From positions 5,922,272 through 5,986,271 of the forward strand of contig CP073041.1 in NCBI GenBank assembly GCA_025370055.1: a stretch of DNA of 64,000 nucleotides. The letters are read 5' to 3'. Shown here one piece after another: positions 10,156-21,093 of the stretch. Source of the DNA: Woronichinia naegeliana WA131. Lineage in GTDB: Bacteria > Cyanobacteriota > Cyanobacteriia > Cyanobacteriales > Microcystaceae. A program made the translations under genes and the position numbers. Positions within the stretch are counted from its first letter, which is position 1; every line of letters begins with the position of its first letter. The notes beneath the pieces were generated by a model. It searched no databases, was not told where the DNA came from, and saw nothing but the letters and a program-made list of their open reading frames with translations.

Positions 10156-10668
10156 GTGGATTTATCGCGCATTCCAGCCCAACCTAAACCCGGTCTGATT
10201 AACGTTCTTATTGAAATTCCGGCCGGTAGCAAAAATAAATACGAGTTTGATAAAGATCTTAACGCCTTTGCTCTTGATCGCGTTCTTTATGCCTCTGTCC
10301 ACTATCCTTACGACTACGGTTTTATTCCCAATACCTTAGCGGATGATGGCGATCCCCTGGATGGCATGGTGATTATGGATCAGCCTACCTTTCCGGGTTG
10401 TGTGATTGCGGCTCGTCCCATTGGGATGTTGGAGATGATTGATGGTGGCGATCGCGATGAGAAAATTCTCTGTGTACCGGACAAAGATCCGCGCTATGCC
10501 CAGGTGAAGTGCCTTAAAGATATTGCCAGTCATCGCTTAGATGAAATTGCTGAGTTTTTCCGCACCTACAAAAATCTGGAGAAGAAAGTCACCGAAATCC
10601 TAGGCTGGAAAGATGTGGATGCAGTTCTGCCTTTGGTGGAAGAATGTATTAAAGCGGGTCAAAAATAG
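10156..10668 (+). CDS. ppa: Inorganic pyrophosphatase
   Basis: The enzyme hydrolyses pyrophosphate from biosynthetic reactions. I chose GTG at 10156, preceded by GGAGAG with a five-base gap, giving 170 residues, the normal length; the ATG at 10093 lies in a MITE and would add 21 unlikely residues. [30 protein letters not shown], the signature [20 protein letters not shown], and DKDPRY are present, with the metal-binding aspartates intact. The MITE just upstream probably changes or supplies part of the promoter. Confidence 0.96.
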   Translation: MDLSRIPAQPKPGLINVLIEIPAGSKNKYEFDKDLNAFALDRVLYASVHYPYDYGFIPNTLADDGDPLDGMVIMDQPTFPGCVIAARPIGMLEMIDGGDRDEKILCVPDKDPRYAQVKCLKDIASHRLDEIAEFFRTYKNLEKKVTEILGWKDVDAVLPLVEECIKAGQK

Positions 10669-10816
10669 GCGGCTGGTGGACGGGAGTAGGGTCTGTTTTC
10701 TGGCCGTCCTCCCCAAATTTCAGCCAGTTCTTTACAATAAAGTTTGCATTAACGCTTCGATTTAGGTCAGCCTATCTAAACTAACGTTCCATCGCCCTTT
10801 TACCCAGAAAATCCCT

Positions 10817-11179
10817 ATGCTTGTTAAGTCAACTACTCGTCACGTCCATATATTTTCTGCCGAAGTCAACGGCAATGAATTGACTCCCAGCGAAAAAGTA
10901 CTAACTCTTGATATTGACCCCGACAATGAATTTAACTGGAGTGACGACGCTCTGCAACGGGTTTATCGCCAATTTGATGAGTTAGTGGAATCCTACAGTG
11001 ATGAAGAATTAAGTGAATATAATTTGCGTCGCATTGGCTCAGATTTAGAGCATTTTATTCGTGCCTTGCTCCAACAGGGAGTGATTAGCTATAACCTTGG
11101 TAGTCGAGTTTTAAACTACAGTATGGGACTTCCTAAAATAGAAAGCCCGGAAACGGAAGGACAATATCTCCTTCAATAA
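10817..11179 (+). CDS. ndhM: NAD(P)H-quinone oxidoreductase subunit M
   Basis: NdhM is a peripheral subunit specific to cyanobacterial and chloroplast NDH-1, which accepts electrons from ferredoxin in cyclic flow and respiration. The 120-residue protein has MLVKSTTRHVHIFSAEV, LTLDIDPDNEFNW, YRQFDELVESYSDEELSEYN and RRIGSDLEHFIRALLQQG, all typical of the family. It is a single gene here, between ppa and a large surface protein. Confidence 0.95.
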   Translation: MLVKSTTRHVHIFSAEVNGNELTPSEKVLTLDIDPDNEFNWSDDALQRVYRQFDELVESYSDEELSEYNLRRIGSDLEHFIRALLQQGVISYNLGSRVLNYSMGLPKIESPETEGQYLLQ

Positions 11180-11504
11180 ATTATTGCCTTCTTTAAAGTA
11201 TCAGCAATTCCAAGTTCAGAATGTAGTCCAAGAGACAAAAGTCTTGAAGTGCTCACGGTCAAGGGGTTTTGTATCAATATGTGGAATCAGCGTAATGCTC
11301 TATTTAGTGATTGATCAAGTTTGTTTGCCGGTTGCTGACTCTCCAAGAGACTAAGATTCGAGGAGGAAGTACGAAAAACGTTAGAAATCAGCAAAATCTC
11401 TCTTGATTGCATAAAAGCGAGATAGAGTCTGTATCTTATGTTACTGTTTGAATTTGGAATTGCGGTTAAAGTACGACTGAAAATTTTGAGTAGAGTTGTT
11501 AGTT
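11180..11504. other. 325-bp intergenic stretch, no gene seen
   Basis: No open frame, strong hairpin or known repeat was recognised between ndhM and the giant Calx-beta gene. A short inverted match (TCTCTTGATTGC around 11398 and GCGAGATAGAGTC around 11428) is weak. The stretch probably holds the promoter of the large gene. Confidence 0.4.
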
Positions 11505-14500
11505 ATGGTTAGTTCTGTATTATCGGCAGGTTTGACGACGGTTTATCAGCAGTTGACCGCTTTCGCGGGGCTGGAGAGTTTTTGGACAAGTTTTGATACC
11601 GTTTTTGGGACGGAATATAATTTGGCTGTGGCTCAGTCGTTTCGTGCTCAGTGGCAAAGCGGGAATTTTAGTCAGTTGCCGACCATTGAGGTGATTGATG
11701 ATCAAATTTTGGGCAATGCGCGGGGAGCCTATGCCAGCAGTAGCAATACCATTTTTTTGTCGGATACGTTTGTGGAAACGGCGAGTCAGCAGTCTTTGGA
11801 AGCAGTTATCTTAGAAGAGTTTGGGCATTTTGTGGATGCTCAGGTGAATGGAACGGATACAGCAGGAGATGAAGGAGAATTGTTTTCGGCTTTGGTACAA
11901 GGCCAAAGTTTAGATGCGGCAACTTTACAGGCATTAAAAGCCGAGGATGATTCCGCAATCATCACAATCGCGGGAGAAAATATTTTAGTCGAGCAAAATA
12001 CCCCTAATTCCCCCTTAATCAATGGATTGGGAGGAACAGTTGGATTTGGGGAAAGTATCTTAGATCGTAATGATGATGGTTCCACAAGTTTTATTGATGT
12101 CACCTCTGTGTTTGAGACCGGATTAAACTTTTGGGGCACAACTTATAACGGTTTTTACATCAACAACAACGGCAATATTACCTTTAATTCTCCTCAGAGT
12201 ACCTATACACCCTATGCAATAACAGGTAATACTGGTCAACCTATTATTGCCCCTTTTTTTTCCGATGTAGATACTCGTGCAGGAACACTAACACCTTCTT
12301 CAGGGGGAACTTCTACTGGTTCTAACTTGGTTTATTGGGATCTCGATCCGATTAATAATCAAGTAATTATTACATGGGATGATGTCGGCCAGTATCCCAG
12401 TGGAACTACGCCCAATGCCTTTCAACTTGTCTTGAAGGACACGGGCAACGGCGATTTTAGCATTGAATTTCGTTATGAAGATATTCAGTGGCTAGTTGGA
12501 CAGGCATCTAGTGATGTTCTTGCGAGAGCAGGATATTCAGCCGGAAATGGAAGCAACTATTTTGAGTTAGAACAATCAGGCACAGAGATAATGGCTGATC
12601 TTGAATCAGCTAGTAATATTGGTCAGCCTGGAAAATATCAATTCTCTGTGGTTAATGGTACGGCATCATTAATCACTCTGACCGTAACGCCCACTAGCGT
12701 TTTAGAAGACGGAACCACCAATCTAGTCTATACCTTTACTCGTACAGGGGGAACAACCAATGCCCTCACCGTCAACTACGCGATAGAAGGAACAGCCACA
12801 AATGGTAACGATTACACTACTATTGCCAGCAGTATAACGTTTTCGGCAGGGTCAAGTACTGCTATCCTAACGATAGATCCGATTGCTGATAATGTTGCCG
12901 AAGACGATGAAACCATATCCTTTACGTTGGCTTTGGGAACAGGATATGACATAGGCACAACCAGCCCCATTATAGGAACTATTACTAACGACGACTTGCC
13001 CAGTATTACTCTGGCTGTATCTCCTAGCAGCGTAGCTGAAGATGGCACAACCAATCTGGTCTATACCTTCACCCGTACCGGAGCCACAACCAACGCTCTA
13101 ACTGTTAATTACAGCATTGCCGGCACAGCCGATGCTACCGACTACACAGGCGCTACTCCTGGCACAGGAAAAACCATTACTTTCTTAGCAGGTTCAAGCA
13201 CAGCCACTTTAACCATTGACCCCACAGCCGATACTGTTATAGAAACCGATGAAACTGTAGCCCTAACCCTCGCAACAGGAACAGACTACACCATCGGCAC
13301 AGCAACAGCAGTAACCGGAACCATTACTAATGATGACCTACCCTCTATTACCCTAGCCGTTGCTCCTGCTAGTGTTACTGAAGACGGAACAGCAAATCTG
13401 GTCTATACCTTTACCCGTACAGGGCCAATAACCAACGCCTTAACTGTCAACTACAGCATTGCAGGAACCGCCGATGCTACCGACTACACAGGAGCTACTC
13501 CTGGCACAGGAAAAACAATAACCTTTGCAGCAGGTTCAAGCACAGCAACTTTAACCGTTGACCCCACTACCGATACCACCATCGAAAGCGATGAAACGGT
13601 TGCTTTAACCCTCGCAACCGGCACAGGTTATACGGTAGGCACAGCAACAGCAGTAACAGGAACCATTACTAATGATGATTTACCCTCTATTACCCTAGCC
13701 GTTGCTCCTGCTAGTGTTACTGAAGACGGAACAGCAAATCTGGTCTATACCTTTACCCGTACAGGGCCAACAACCAACGCCTTAACTGTCAACTACAGCA
13801 TTGCAGGAACCGCCGATGCTACCGACTACACAGGAGCTACTCCTGGCACAGGAAAAACAATAACCTTTGCAGCAGGTTCAGCCACAGCCACCCTAACCAT
13901 AGACCCCACTGCTGACACTACGATAGAAGCGGATGAAACGGTCGCATTAACCCTCGCAACCGGTACAGGTTATACGGTAGGCACAGCAACAGCAGTAACC
14001 GGAACCATTACTAATGATGACCTACCCTCTATTACCCTAGCCGTAGCACCAGCCAGTGTATTAGAAGACGGAACTGTCAATCTGGTCTATACCTTTACCC
14101 GTACAGGGCCAACAACCAACGCCTTAACTGTTAACTACAGCATTACAGGAACCGCCGACGCTACCGACTACACAGGAGCTACTCCTGGCACAGGAAAAAC
14201 AATAACCTTTGCAGCAGGTTCAAGCACAGCCACTTTAACCGTTGACCCCACTACCGATACCACCATCGAAAGCGATGAAACGGTTGCTTTAACCCTCGCA
14301 ACCGGCACAGGTTATACGGTAGGCACAGCAACAGCAGTAACAGGAACCATTACTAATGATGATTTACCCTCTATTACCCTAGCCGTTGCTCCTGCTAGTG
14401 TTACTGAAGACGGAACAGCAAATCTGGTCTATACCTTTACCCGTACAGGGCCAACAACCAACGCCTTAACTGTCAACTACAGCATTGCAGGAACCGCCGA

Positions 14501-16835
14501 CGCTACCGACTACACAGGTGCAACTCCTGGCACAGGAAAAACAATAACCTTTGCAGCAGGTTCAAGCACAGCAACTTTAACCGTTGACCCCACTACCGAT
14601 ACCACCATCGAAAGCGATGAAACGGTTGCTTTAACCCTCGCAACCGGCACAGGTTATACGGTAGGCACAGCAACAGCAGTAACAGGAACCATTACTAATG
14701 ATGATTTACCCTCTATTACCCTAGCCGTTGCTCCTGCTAGTGTTACTGAAGACGGAACAGCAAATCTGGTCTATACCTTTACCCGTACAGGGCCAACAAC
14801 CAACGCCTTAACTGTCAACTACAGCATTGCAGGAACCGCCGATGCTACCGACTACACAGGAGCTACTCCTGGCACAGGAAAAACAATAACCTTTGCAGCA
14901 GGTTCAGCCACAGCCACCCTAACCATAGACCCCACTGCTGACACTACGATAGAAGCGGATGAAACGGTCGCATTAACCCTCGCAACCGGTACAGGTTATA
15001 CGGTAGGCACAGCAACAGCAGTAACCGGAACCATTACTAATGATGACCTACCCTCTATTACCCTAGCCGTAGCACCAGCCAGTGTATTAGAAGACGGAAC
15101 TGTCAATCTGGTCTATACCTTTACCCGTACAGGGCCAACAACCAACGCCTTAACTGTTAACTACAGCATTACAGGAACCGCCGACGCTACCGACTACACA
15201 GGAGCTACTCCTGGCACAGGAAAAACAATAACCTTTGCAGCAGGTTCAAGCACAGCCACTTTAACCGTTGACCCCACTACCGATACCACCATCGAAAGCG
15301 ATGAAACGGTTGCTTTAACCCTCGCAACCGGCACAGGTTATACGGTAGGCACAGCAACAGCAGTAACAGGAACCATTACTAATGATGATTTACCCTCTAT
15401 TACCCTTGCTGTAGCCCCAAGTAGCGTTACCGAAGATGGCACAACCAATCTGGTCTATACCTTCACCCGTACTGGCTCCACCACTTCTACCCTAACCGTT
15501 AATTACGGAATTACAGGCACAGCCGATGCGACCGACTACACTGGCGCGACTCCTGGTACTGGAAAAACCATCACCTTTGCAGCTAACTCAGCCACAGCCA
15601 CTCTCACCATTGATCCCACAGCCGATACCACCATTGAAAGTAACGAAACCGTCGCTTTAACTCTAGCCACTGGTACGGGTTATGTTATTGGAACCACTGC
15701 GGCAGTCACCGGAACTATTACCAACGATGATCTACCCTCTATTACCCTAGCCGTTGCCCCAACTAGTGTTACTGAAGATGGCACAACCAATCTGGTCTAT
15801 ACCTTCACCCGTACTGGCCCCACCACTTCTACCCTAACCGTTAATTACGGAATTACAGGCACAGCCGATGCGACCGACTATACTGGCGCGACCCCTGGGA
15901 CAGGCAAAACCATCGCCTTTGCAGCCAACTCAGCCACAGCCACTCTCACCATCGATCCCACTGCCGATACCACCATTGAAGCTAATGACACCGTTGCCCT
16001 GACCTTAGCAACCGGCACAGGCTACACCATTGGAACCACTACGGCTGTCACCGGAACCATTACCGATGATGACACCCCCAGCATTAGCTTGGCATTAAAC
16101 TATGGCGGTATCAGCGAAAACAGCCCCAGTAACTTCATCTATACCTTTACCCGTACTGGCTCAACGACCAACGCCCTTACCGTTAATTATGGGATTACAG
16201 GAACCGCCGATGCGACCGACTATACAGGTGCAACTCCTGGCACAGGCAAAACCATCATCTTCAGCGCAGGAGCCGCTACGGCCACCCTTGCCCTGGACTC
16301 GATAGGGGATACCAGCGTTGAAACCGACGAAACCATTAGCCTACAACTAGCCACAGGAACAGGTTACACAGTCGGTACTAGTGCTGCCCAAATCGCCACC
16401 ATTATCAACGATGACGGAACCCGTCGCCAAAAAGGAACCAATGGCAAAGATGTCATTTTAGGCACTAACCTCGGCGACATTTTATCGGGCGGACTGGGCA
16501 ACGATACTCTGACAGGGAGTGATGGCGGTGATTCTTTTCTCTTTAATGCCACCAATGAGGGCATTGATACGATTACCGACTTCTCTGTCGGCAGTGATTA
16601 TTTGTTAATCAAAGGTTCTGCTTTTGGAGGTGGTTTGGTTTCGGGAGATACGATTACCTCTGCTCAGTTTATTATCGGTACAGCCGCTACTAATGCGAGT
16701 CAACGTTTCATTTACAACGCGACGAATGGAGCCTTATTCTTTGATGTGGATGGTAATGGTGCTACTTCAGCTATTCAATTTGCCACTCTCAGTCCGAAGT
16801 TAGGCCTCACCTTTGAAGATATTTTTATTAGCTAA
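11505..16835 (+). CDS. Giant Calx-beta repeat protein with NIDO-like and RTX domains
   Basis: I prefer the ATG at 11505 over the TTG at 11496. The protein of about 1,776 residues has an N-terminal domain with the helix VILEEFGHFVDAQVN, often seen at the start of cyanobacterial RTX proteins, then a nidogen-like region (NNNGNITFN, IIAPFFSDVDTR). Eleven Calx-beta repeats of about 114 residues follow, each with EDGT-x-NLVYTFTRTG and a closing GTITNDD acidic loop. The C-terminus has RTX nonapeptides (GGLGNDTLTGSDGGD) and an FIS end, a type I secretion signal context. It is probably a secreted calcium-binding adhesion or surface protein. No ABC exporter is nearby. Confidence 0.88.
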   Translation: MVSSVLSAGLTTVYQQLTAFAGLESFWTSFDTVFGTEYNLAVAQSFRAQWQSGNFSQLPTIEVIDDQILGNARGAYASSSNTIFLSDTFVETASQQSLEAVILEEFGHFVDAQVNGTDTAGDEGELFSALVQGQSLDAATLQALKAEDDSAIITIAGENILVEQNTPNSPLINGLGGTVGFGESILDRNDDGSTSFIDVTSVFETGLNFWGTTYNGFYINNNGNITFNSPQSTYTPYAITGNTGQPIIAPFFSDVDTRAGTLTPSSGGTSTGSNLVYWDLDPINNQVIITWDDVGQYPSGTTPNAFQLVLKDTGNGDFSIEFRYEDIQWLVGQASSDVLARAGYSAGNGSNYFELEQSGTEIMADLESASNIGQPGKYQFSVVNGTASLITLTVTPTSVLEDGTTNLVYTFTRTGGTTNALTVNYAIEGTATNGNDYTTIASSITFSAGSSTAILTIDPIADNVAEDDETISFTLALGTGYDIGTTSPIIGTITNDDLPSITLAVSPSSVAEDGTTNLVYTFTRTGATTNALTVNYSIAGTADATDYTGATPGTGKTITFLAGSSTATLTIDPTADTVIETDETVALTLATGTDYTIGTATAVTGTITNDDLPSITLAVAPASVTEDGTANLVYTFTRTGPITNALTVNYSIAGTADATDYTGATPGTGKTITFAAGSSTATLTVDPTTDTTIESDETVALTLATGTGYTVGTATAVTGTITNDDLPSITLAVAPASVTEDGTANLVYTFTRTGPTTNALTVNYSIAGTADATDYTGATPGTGKTITFAAGSATATLTIDPTADTTIEADETVALTLATGTGYTVGTATAVTGTITNDDLPSITLAVAPASVLEDGTVNLVYTFTRTGPTTNALTVNYSITGTADATDYTGATPGTGKTITFAAGSSTATLTVDPTTDTTIESDETVALTLATGTGYTVGTATAVTGTITNDDLPSITLAVAPASVTEDGTANLVYTFTRTGPTTNALTVNYSIAGTADATDYTGATPGTGKTITFAAGSSTATLTVDPTTDTTIESDETVALTLATGTGYTVGTATAVTGTITNDDLPSITLAVAPASVTEDGTANLVYTFTRTGPTTNALTVNYSIAGTADATDYTGATPGTGKTITFAAGSATATLTIDPTADTTIEADETVALTLATGTGYTVGTATAVTGTITNDDLPSITLAVAPASVLEDGTVNLVYTFTRTGPTTNALTVNYSITGTADATDYTGATPGTGKTITFAAGSSTATLTVDPTTDTTIESDETVALTLATGTGYTVGTATAVTGTITNDDLPSITLAVAPSSVTEDGTTNLVYTFTRTGSTTSTLTVNYGITGTADATDYTGATPGTGKTITFAANSATATLTIDPTADTTIESNETVALTLATGTGYVIGTTAAVTGTITNDDLPSITLAVAPTSVTEDGTTNLVYTFTRTGPTTSTLTVNYGITGTADATDYTGATPGTGKTIAFAANSATATLTIDPTADTTIEANDTVALTLATGTGYTIGTTTAVTGTITDDDTPSISLALNYGGISENSPSNFIYTFTRTGSTTNALTVNYGITGTADATDYTGATPGTGKTIIFSAGAATATLALDSIGDTSVETDETISLQLATGTGYTVGTSAAQIATIINDDGTRRQKGTNGKDVILGTNLGDILSGGLGNDTLTGSDGGDSFLFNATNEGIDTITDFSVGSDYLLIKGSAFGGGLVSGDTITSAQFIIGTAATNASQRFIYNATNGALFFDVDGNGATSAIQFATLSPKLGLTFEDIFIS
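13341..15392 (+). repeat. Six 342-bp Calx-beta units in an ABC-ABC arrangement
   Basis: Units start at 13341, 13683, 14025, 14367, 14709 and 15051, each exactly 342 bp. The second and fifth units read as identical, as do the third and sixth; the first and fourth differ at only a few bases. The block 13341-14366 is therefore repeated as 14367-15392, a 1,026-bp tandem duplication. Flanking units before 13341 and after 15392 are diverged copies of the same unit. Confidence 0.93.
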
Positions 16836-16984
16836 ATGTCGTTAAATAGGCGATCGCGTTTTTCCTGGTTGAGAAAGGGCGATCGCATTATGGTTTTCGT
16901 TAAGTTACTCATTGTCGGAATGGGCATTGGCTGATTTAATCTTTACTTAAGACTTCAGAAAAACCAGCATAGGAGGATATGACC

Positions 16985-18205
16985 GTGGCCAAAAAATCGA
17001 TCGCGAATTTAACTGCCGCCGATATTGAAGGAAAACGTGTATTTGTACGAGTGGATTTTAATGTGCCTTTGGATGACAGTGGTAGCATTACCGACGATAC
17101 TCGGATTCGAGCCGCTTTACCCACCATTCAAGATTTAATTTCCAAAGGTGCGAAGGTTATTTTAGCCAGCCATTTTGGCCGTCCCAAAGGAGAAACTTTT
17201 GCAGATCGAGTTAAGGATAAATTACGCTTAACCCCTGTCGCGACTCGATTATCAGAACTGTTAGGTAAGTCAGTGACCAAACCCGATGATTGCATTGGGG
17301 CTAAAGTGGCGGCAACGGTAGCCAGTCTTAAAAAGGGAGATGTGCTGTTGTTAGAAAATGTCCGTTTTCATCCAGGTGAAGAAGCCAATGATCCCGAATT
17401 TGCCAAACAGTTAGCGGCCAATGCGGATTTATATGTGAACGATGCTTTTGGCACAGCCCACCGCGCCCATGCTTCTACCGAAGGTGTGACTCATTTTCTT
17501 AACCCCTCGGTTGCTGGTTATCTGATCGAAAAAGAATTGCAATTTTTACAGGGTGCGATCAAAGAACCTAAACGTCCCTTGGTAGCGATCGTGGGTGGTT
17601 CTAAGGTTTCGAGCAAAATTGGGGTGATTGAAGCCCTGCTAAAAAAGTGCGACAAGCTGATCCTTGGTGGCGGTATGATCTTCACTTTCTATAAAGCTCA
17701 AGGGTTAAGTGTCGGTAAGTCCCTAGTGGAGGAAGACAAATTGGATTTGGCTAAATCTCTCATGGCCAAAGCTCAAGCAAAAGGGGTAGAGTTCCAGTTA
17801 CCGACTGATGTGGTGGTAGCGGATAATTTTGCTCCTGATGCTAATGCCAAAACGGTTAGCATTTATGCTATTCCCAATGGTTGGATGGGCTTAGATATTG
17901 GCCCTGATTCCATCAAGTGGTTCCAAGCGGCCTTGGCGGATTGCCAAACAGTGATCTGGAATGGCCCAATGGGGGTTTTTGAGTTTGATCAGTTTGCGGC
18001 GGGTACGGAAGCGATCGCCCATAGTTTAGCGGCTTTAACGGATAAAGGTGCAACGACTATTATTGGTGGGGGTGATTCCGTTGCGGCAGTAGAGAAAGTG
18101 GGTGTGGCTGAAAAAATGAGCCATATTTCCACAGGAGGCGGAGCTAGTCTAGAGTTGCTCGAAGGTAAAGTCTTACCAGGGATTGCGGCTTTAAATGATG
18201 CTTAA
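16985..18205 (+). CDS. pgk: Phosphoglycerate kinase
   Basis: The enzyme interconverts 1,3-bisphosphoglycerate and 3-phosphoglycerate in glycolysis and the Calvin cycle. I chose GTG at 16985, giving [11 protein letters not shown], because AGGAGG at 16971-16976 is eight bases before it but only two before the ATG at 16979. The protein of about 406 residues has [68 protein letters not shown] and the C-terminal [13 protein letters not shown]. Single gene with a hairpin terminator behind it. Confidence 0.97.
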   Translation: MAKKSIANLTAADIEGKRVFVRVDFNVPLDDSGSITDDTRIRAALPTIQDLISKGAKVILASHFGRPKGETFADRVKDKLRLTPVATRLSELLGKSVTKPDDCIGAKVAATVASLKKGDVLLLENVRFHPGEEANDPEFAKQLAANADLYVNDAFGTAHRAHASTEGVTHFLNPSVAGYLIEKELQFLQGAIKEPKRPLVAIVGGSKVSSKIGVIEALLKKCDKLILGGGMIFTFYKAQGLSVGKSLVEEDKLDLAKSLMAKAQAKGVEFQLPTDVVVADNFAPDANAKTVSIYAIPNGWMGLDIGPDSIKWFQAALADCQTVIWNGPMGVFEFDQFAAGTEAIAHSLAALTDKGATTIIGGGDSVAAVEKVGVAEKMSHISTGGGASLELLEGKVLPGIAALNDA

Positions 18206-18237
18206 TTTTTTCCTGATTTTTTAAGGATAATTCATCG

Positions 18238-18280
18238 GAGGTTCTATCAAATTTGTGAGGTAGAGCCTCTTTGTCGTTTT
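18238..18280 (+). terminator. Probable terminator after pgk
   Basis: GAGGTTCTA (18238-18246) pairs with TAGAGCCTC (18261-18269) with one G-U wobble, followed by TTTGTCG and a T run. It lies 33 bases after the pgk stop. Confidence 0.6.
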
Positions 18281-18368
18281 TATCCGCGATCGCCGGTCGT
18301 GAACATTCGGTTTTAAAATAAGTCTATTTAATTGGTCTATGGGAGTATTGCCCAAACTAACAGCAATT

Positions 18369-18824
18369 ATGAATTTCAGAATCCTTACCTCTATCTTGCT
18401 CACTGGAACCATCGGGATTAGCGTCATTCCGCCTGTCTTGGCAGAGACTCCACCCGCCCAAACCTATCAACCTGGCTTTTGGCAACCCGTCGCTCGCTTT
18501 AACCCCAAGGAAAACGTTAGTCTGAAAATGGTTAACGAAAGCGGTATCAAACTGAACTATGATCTGACTAGTTTAGATACTGATACGCCGAGAGATCTAG
18601 AGAGCGGCCAGGATATTGTCTTAAAAGATATCGGACTCTCCGCTTACATTATGGTTTATCCCGCCGAGACTATTGATCCGGATAATCCCTTTGCCCTGCA
18701 ATTTACAGTATCAGTTAATGAAGCTGACAATCTAGTGACAGTAACGGTAAAAAGAGCAGAAAAGGGTTTTATGGGTCATCGCACCATTAATCTCCAGAAA
18801 ACTGGGGCTATTTATTTCTACTAA
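18369..18824 (+). CDS. Exported protein of unknown function
   Basis: I prefer the ATG at 18369, giving MNFRILTSILLTGTIGIS and a signal peptide ending PVLAET; an upstream ATG at 18339 adds ten residues. The mature part of about 125 residues is beta-rich, with LKMVNESGIKLNYDLTSLD and VTVTVKRAEKGFMGHRTINL. I do not recognise the family. It is co-directional with pgk and the following oxidoreductase, with 57 bases before the latter, but operon structure is unclear. Confidence 0.7.
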   Translation: MNFRILTSILLTGTIGISVIPPVLAETPPAQTYQPGFWQPVARFNPKENVSLKMVNESGIKLNYDLTSLDTDTPRDLESGQDIVLKDIGLSAYIMVYPAETIDPDNPFALQFTVSVNEADNLVTVTVKRAEKGFMGHRTINLQKTGAIYFY

Positions 18825-18880
18825 ATTTCAGATCAGTGTCAAACAAACAGTAATATATTAGTTCATTTGGAGATGAGGCT

Positions 18881-20932
18881 ATGGGCCAAACCTTAACAAA
18901 GAAAACCTGGGCAGTGCTAAGAGCCATTTCTCTCAGTCTCCTCTTCCCTCCCAGTCTCCTCTTTCCTTCTGCTCCTCTGCTCGCGGCTCCCCCTCGTCCC
19001 ATTGATAAAACGGTAGAATGTGGGATTTTAATTGTTGGGGCTGGATTGGCTGGATCGGCAGCGGCCTATGAGGGATTACTGGCCGGAAAAAGTGTTTGTT
19101 TAACAGATATTACCGATTGGGTCGGTGGACAAATTTCTTCCCAGGGAACTTCCGCCCTGGATGAACGGCCAACTCAAGCTCAAAAACTCTTTTACCCTAG
19201 AGGTTATTTAGAATTTCGGAAGCGGATTCAGCAGGTTTATGATACCCGTAACCCTGGAGATTGTTGGGTCAGCGAATCTTGTTTTTTACCGAAGGACGGC
19301 CACGATGTGCTGATGGCAGAACTGAAAAAAGCGGAAAAACGAGGACAAGGTAAACTTCGTTGGTTTCCCAATACCGTTATTAAATCTCTAGATATTCAAC
19401 CTGTCGGTTCAGGTGAACAAATTAAAAGCGCGATCGCCATTCAACATCAACCAGCCCAGGGCGCAGCACCGCTTAATACAGCCCCGCTTTCCCAGACCAT
19501 TGAAGACAGTTATCGTTACGAAGATTCTGCCCAGTTTAGCAAGACCCTGATTCGTTTGGTGCCTAAATCAGCCTTGAAAGGTGAACCGGCTCCTTGGTAT
19601 GTAATTGAAGCCACAGAAACCGGGGAATTGATCGCTTTAGCTGATGTGCCGTACCGATTAGGCATTGACCCCCAATCCTATTTAGAACCTTCTGCTTCAA
19701 GCCCAAAGGCCGATCCCTACTGTACCCAAGGTTTTACCTATCCCTTTGCCATGGAAAAAACGGTTGATCCTCAACCCCAAACCATGCCGTCTTTCTATCC
19801 TCAATATGCCCCCTACTATAGTTACGAAAAGCCCCGTTTTACCAATCCCGATTTGCTTTTTACCTATCGTCAAATTTGGAGTCCAGAGCAGGGAGAAGTC
19901 CTAAAATACAATGGCATTAGTTATCATCAGCCCAGCCCAGGCAATATTTCTATGCAAAATTGGACTTGGGGCAATGATTATCGTCCAGGGACAGAAAAAG
20001 ATAATTTTATCTACACCCGTGATCAATTAGCCGCCACAGGACAATTGGCTCCTAATGGTTGGTTAGGTGGCTTACGCACTGATGCCCTGAAAAAGGGAGA
20101 AGAACATTCCCTCGGTTTTTATTATTGGTTTGTGGCTGGTACAACGGATTCACAGTTAGGAGATGGGGTTAAAAAACCCGATCCCAATAATCGTTTTTTA
20201 ACCGGCTTAGATTCTCCGATGGGAACCGAGCATGGGCTATCTAAATATCCCTATATTCGTGAAGCGCGTCGCATTATTGGCCGTCCTTCTTTTTACTATC
20301 CCGATGGTTTTACGGTATCAGAAATTGATATTTCCCGTCGCAATTATCAAGAGGATTATTATCGTCAAAATTTGTCGCCTGATACCTATCGCCAATTGCA
20401 AGCAACCTTGTCCGGTTTGGAAGGCTTAGATGTGTTAAGCGGTAAACTTTCTCCCGATGCGGTGGAACGCCGTAAACGTTCGACTATCTATGCTGATTCG
20501 GTTGGGATTGGTCATTATGCGATCGACTTTCATCCCTGTATGACCCTTTCTCCTCCTGAAGCTCCCGGTAATACGGAAAAAGAAGGAGAGCGTCAAGGTG
20601 CGGCCCAGGCTTACCCCTTCCAAATTCCTTTGCGGGCTATGATTCCTCAGAGAATTGATAATTTGCTCGTGGCCGGAAAGGCGATCGCTGTCAGTCATAT
20701 TGCTTCAGCGGCCTATCGGGTGCATTCCTACGAGTGGTCATCGGGAGCGGCGGCGGGAACAGTAGCGGCCTTTGCCTTGGATCAAAAAATTATGCCCTTT
20801 CAATTAGTGCAGGAACCCTTGGTACAGCAGAAAAAATTACAAGAATTACAATTATTATTAAACGATAATGACAATCCCATCGCTTTTCCTGATACTTCTA
20901 TTTTTAATAACACCTGGGATGATTGGAAGTAA
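18881..20932 (+). CDS. Exported FAD-dependent oxidoreductase
   Basis: The 683-residue protein starts with a hydrophobic segment (LSLLFPPSLLFPSAPLLAAP) that looks like a signal peptide. It then has the dinucleotide-binding motif GILIVGAGLAGSAAAYEGL and DITDWVGGQISSQGTSALDE, typical of the FAD_oxidored family. Near the end, IPLRAMIPQRIDNLLVAGKA, SHIASAAYRVHSYEWSSGAA and AFAL mark the FAD-binding closure. The substrate is not evident. A membrane or periplasmic location is an inference from the N-terminus. Confidence 0.85.
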   Translation: MGQTLTKKTWAVLRAISLSLLFPPSLLFPSAPLLAAPPRPIDKTVECGILIVGAGLAGSAAAYEGLLAGKSVCLTDITDWVGGQISSQGTSALDERPTQAQKLFYPRGYLEFRKRIQQVYDTRNPGDCWVSESCFLPKDGHDVLMAELKKAEKRGQGKLRWFPNTVIKSLDIQPVGSGEQIKSAIAIQHQPAQGAAPLNTAPLSQTIEDSYRYEDSAQFSKTLIRLVPKSALKGEPAPWYVIEATETGELIALADVPYRLGIDPQSYLEPSASSPKADPYCTQGFTYPFAMEKTVDPQPQTMPSFYPQYAPYYSYEKPRFTNPDLLFTYRQIWSPEQGEVLKYNGISYHQPSPGNISMQNWTWGNDYRPGTEKDNFIYTRDQLAATGQLAPNGWLGGLRTDALKKGEEHSLGFYYWFVAGTTDSQLGDGVKKPDPNNRFLTGLDSPMGTEHGLSKYPYIREARRIIGRPSFYYPDGFTVSEIDISRRNYQEDYYRQNLSPDTYRQLQATLSGLEGLDVLSGKLSPDAVERRKRSTIYADSVGIGHYAIDFHPCMTLSPPEAPGNTEKEGERQGAAQAYPFQIPLRAMIPQRIDNLLVAGKAIAVSHIASAAYRVHSYEWSSGAAAGTVAAFALDQKIMPFQLVQEPLVQQKKLQELQLLLNDNDNPIAFPDTSIFNNTWDDWK

Positions 20933-21093
20933 GCATAGAATCTGAGTAAAAGCTAAAGCTATCGTCAACAGGGAATTCCGTACTATTGTTTTTGCCTACT
21001 ATCTATGGAGCTTCCTATCCGTCAGTTTTAAGAATCCAGAAAAGATGTGCTAGGCTGGCTTTAGTAACTAGATTTAGACTTTAGAAAAATATC

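Noticed and set aside
11840-12139. Open frame on the strand opposite the Calx-beta gene
   Set aside because: It lies wholly within the coding sequence of a repetitive protein and has no start context or domain; it is a shadow frame.
13341-15392. Possible tandem genes in the Calx-beta region
   Set aside because: A single continuous frame crosses all repeats with no stop or start signals between them.
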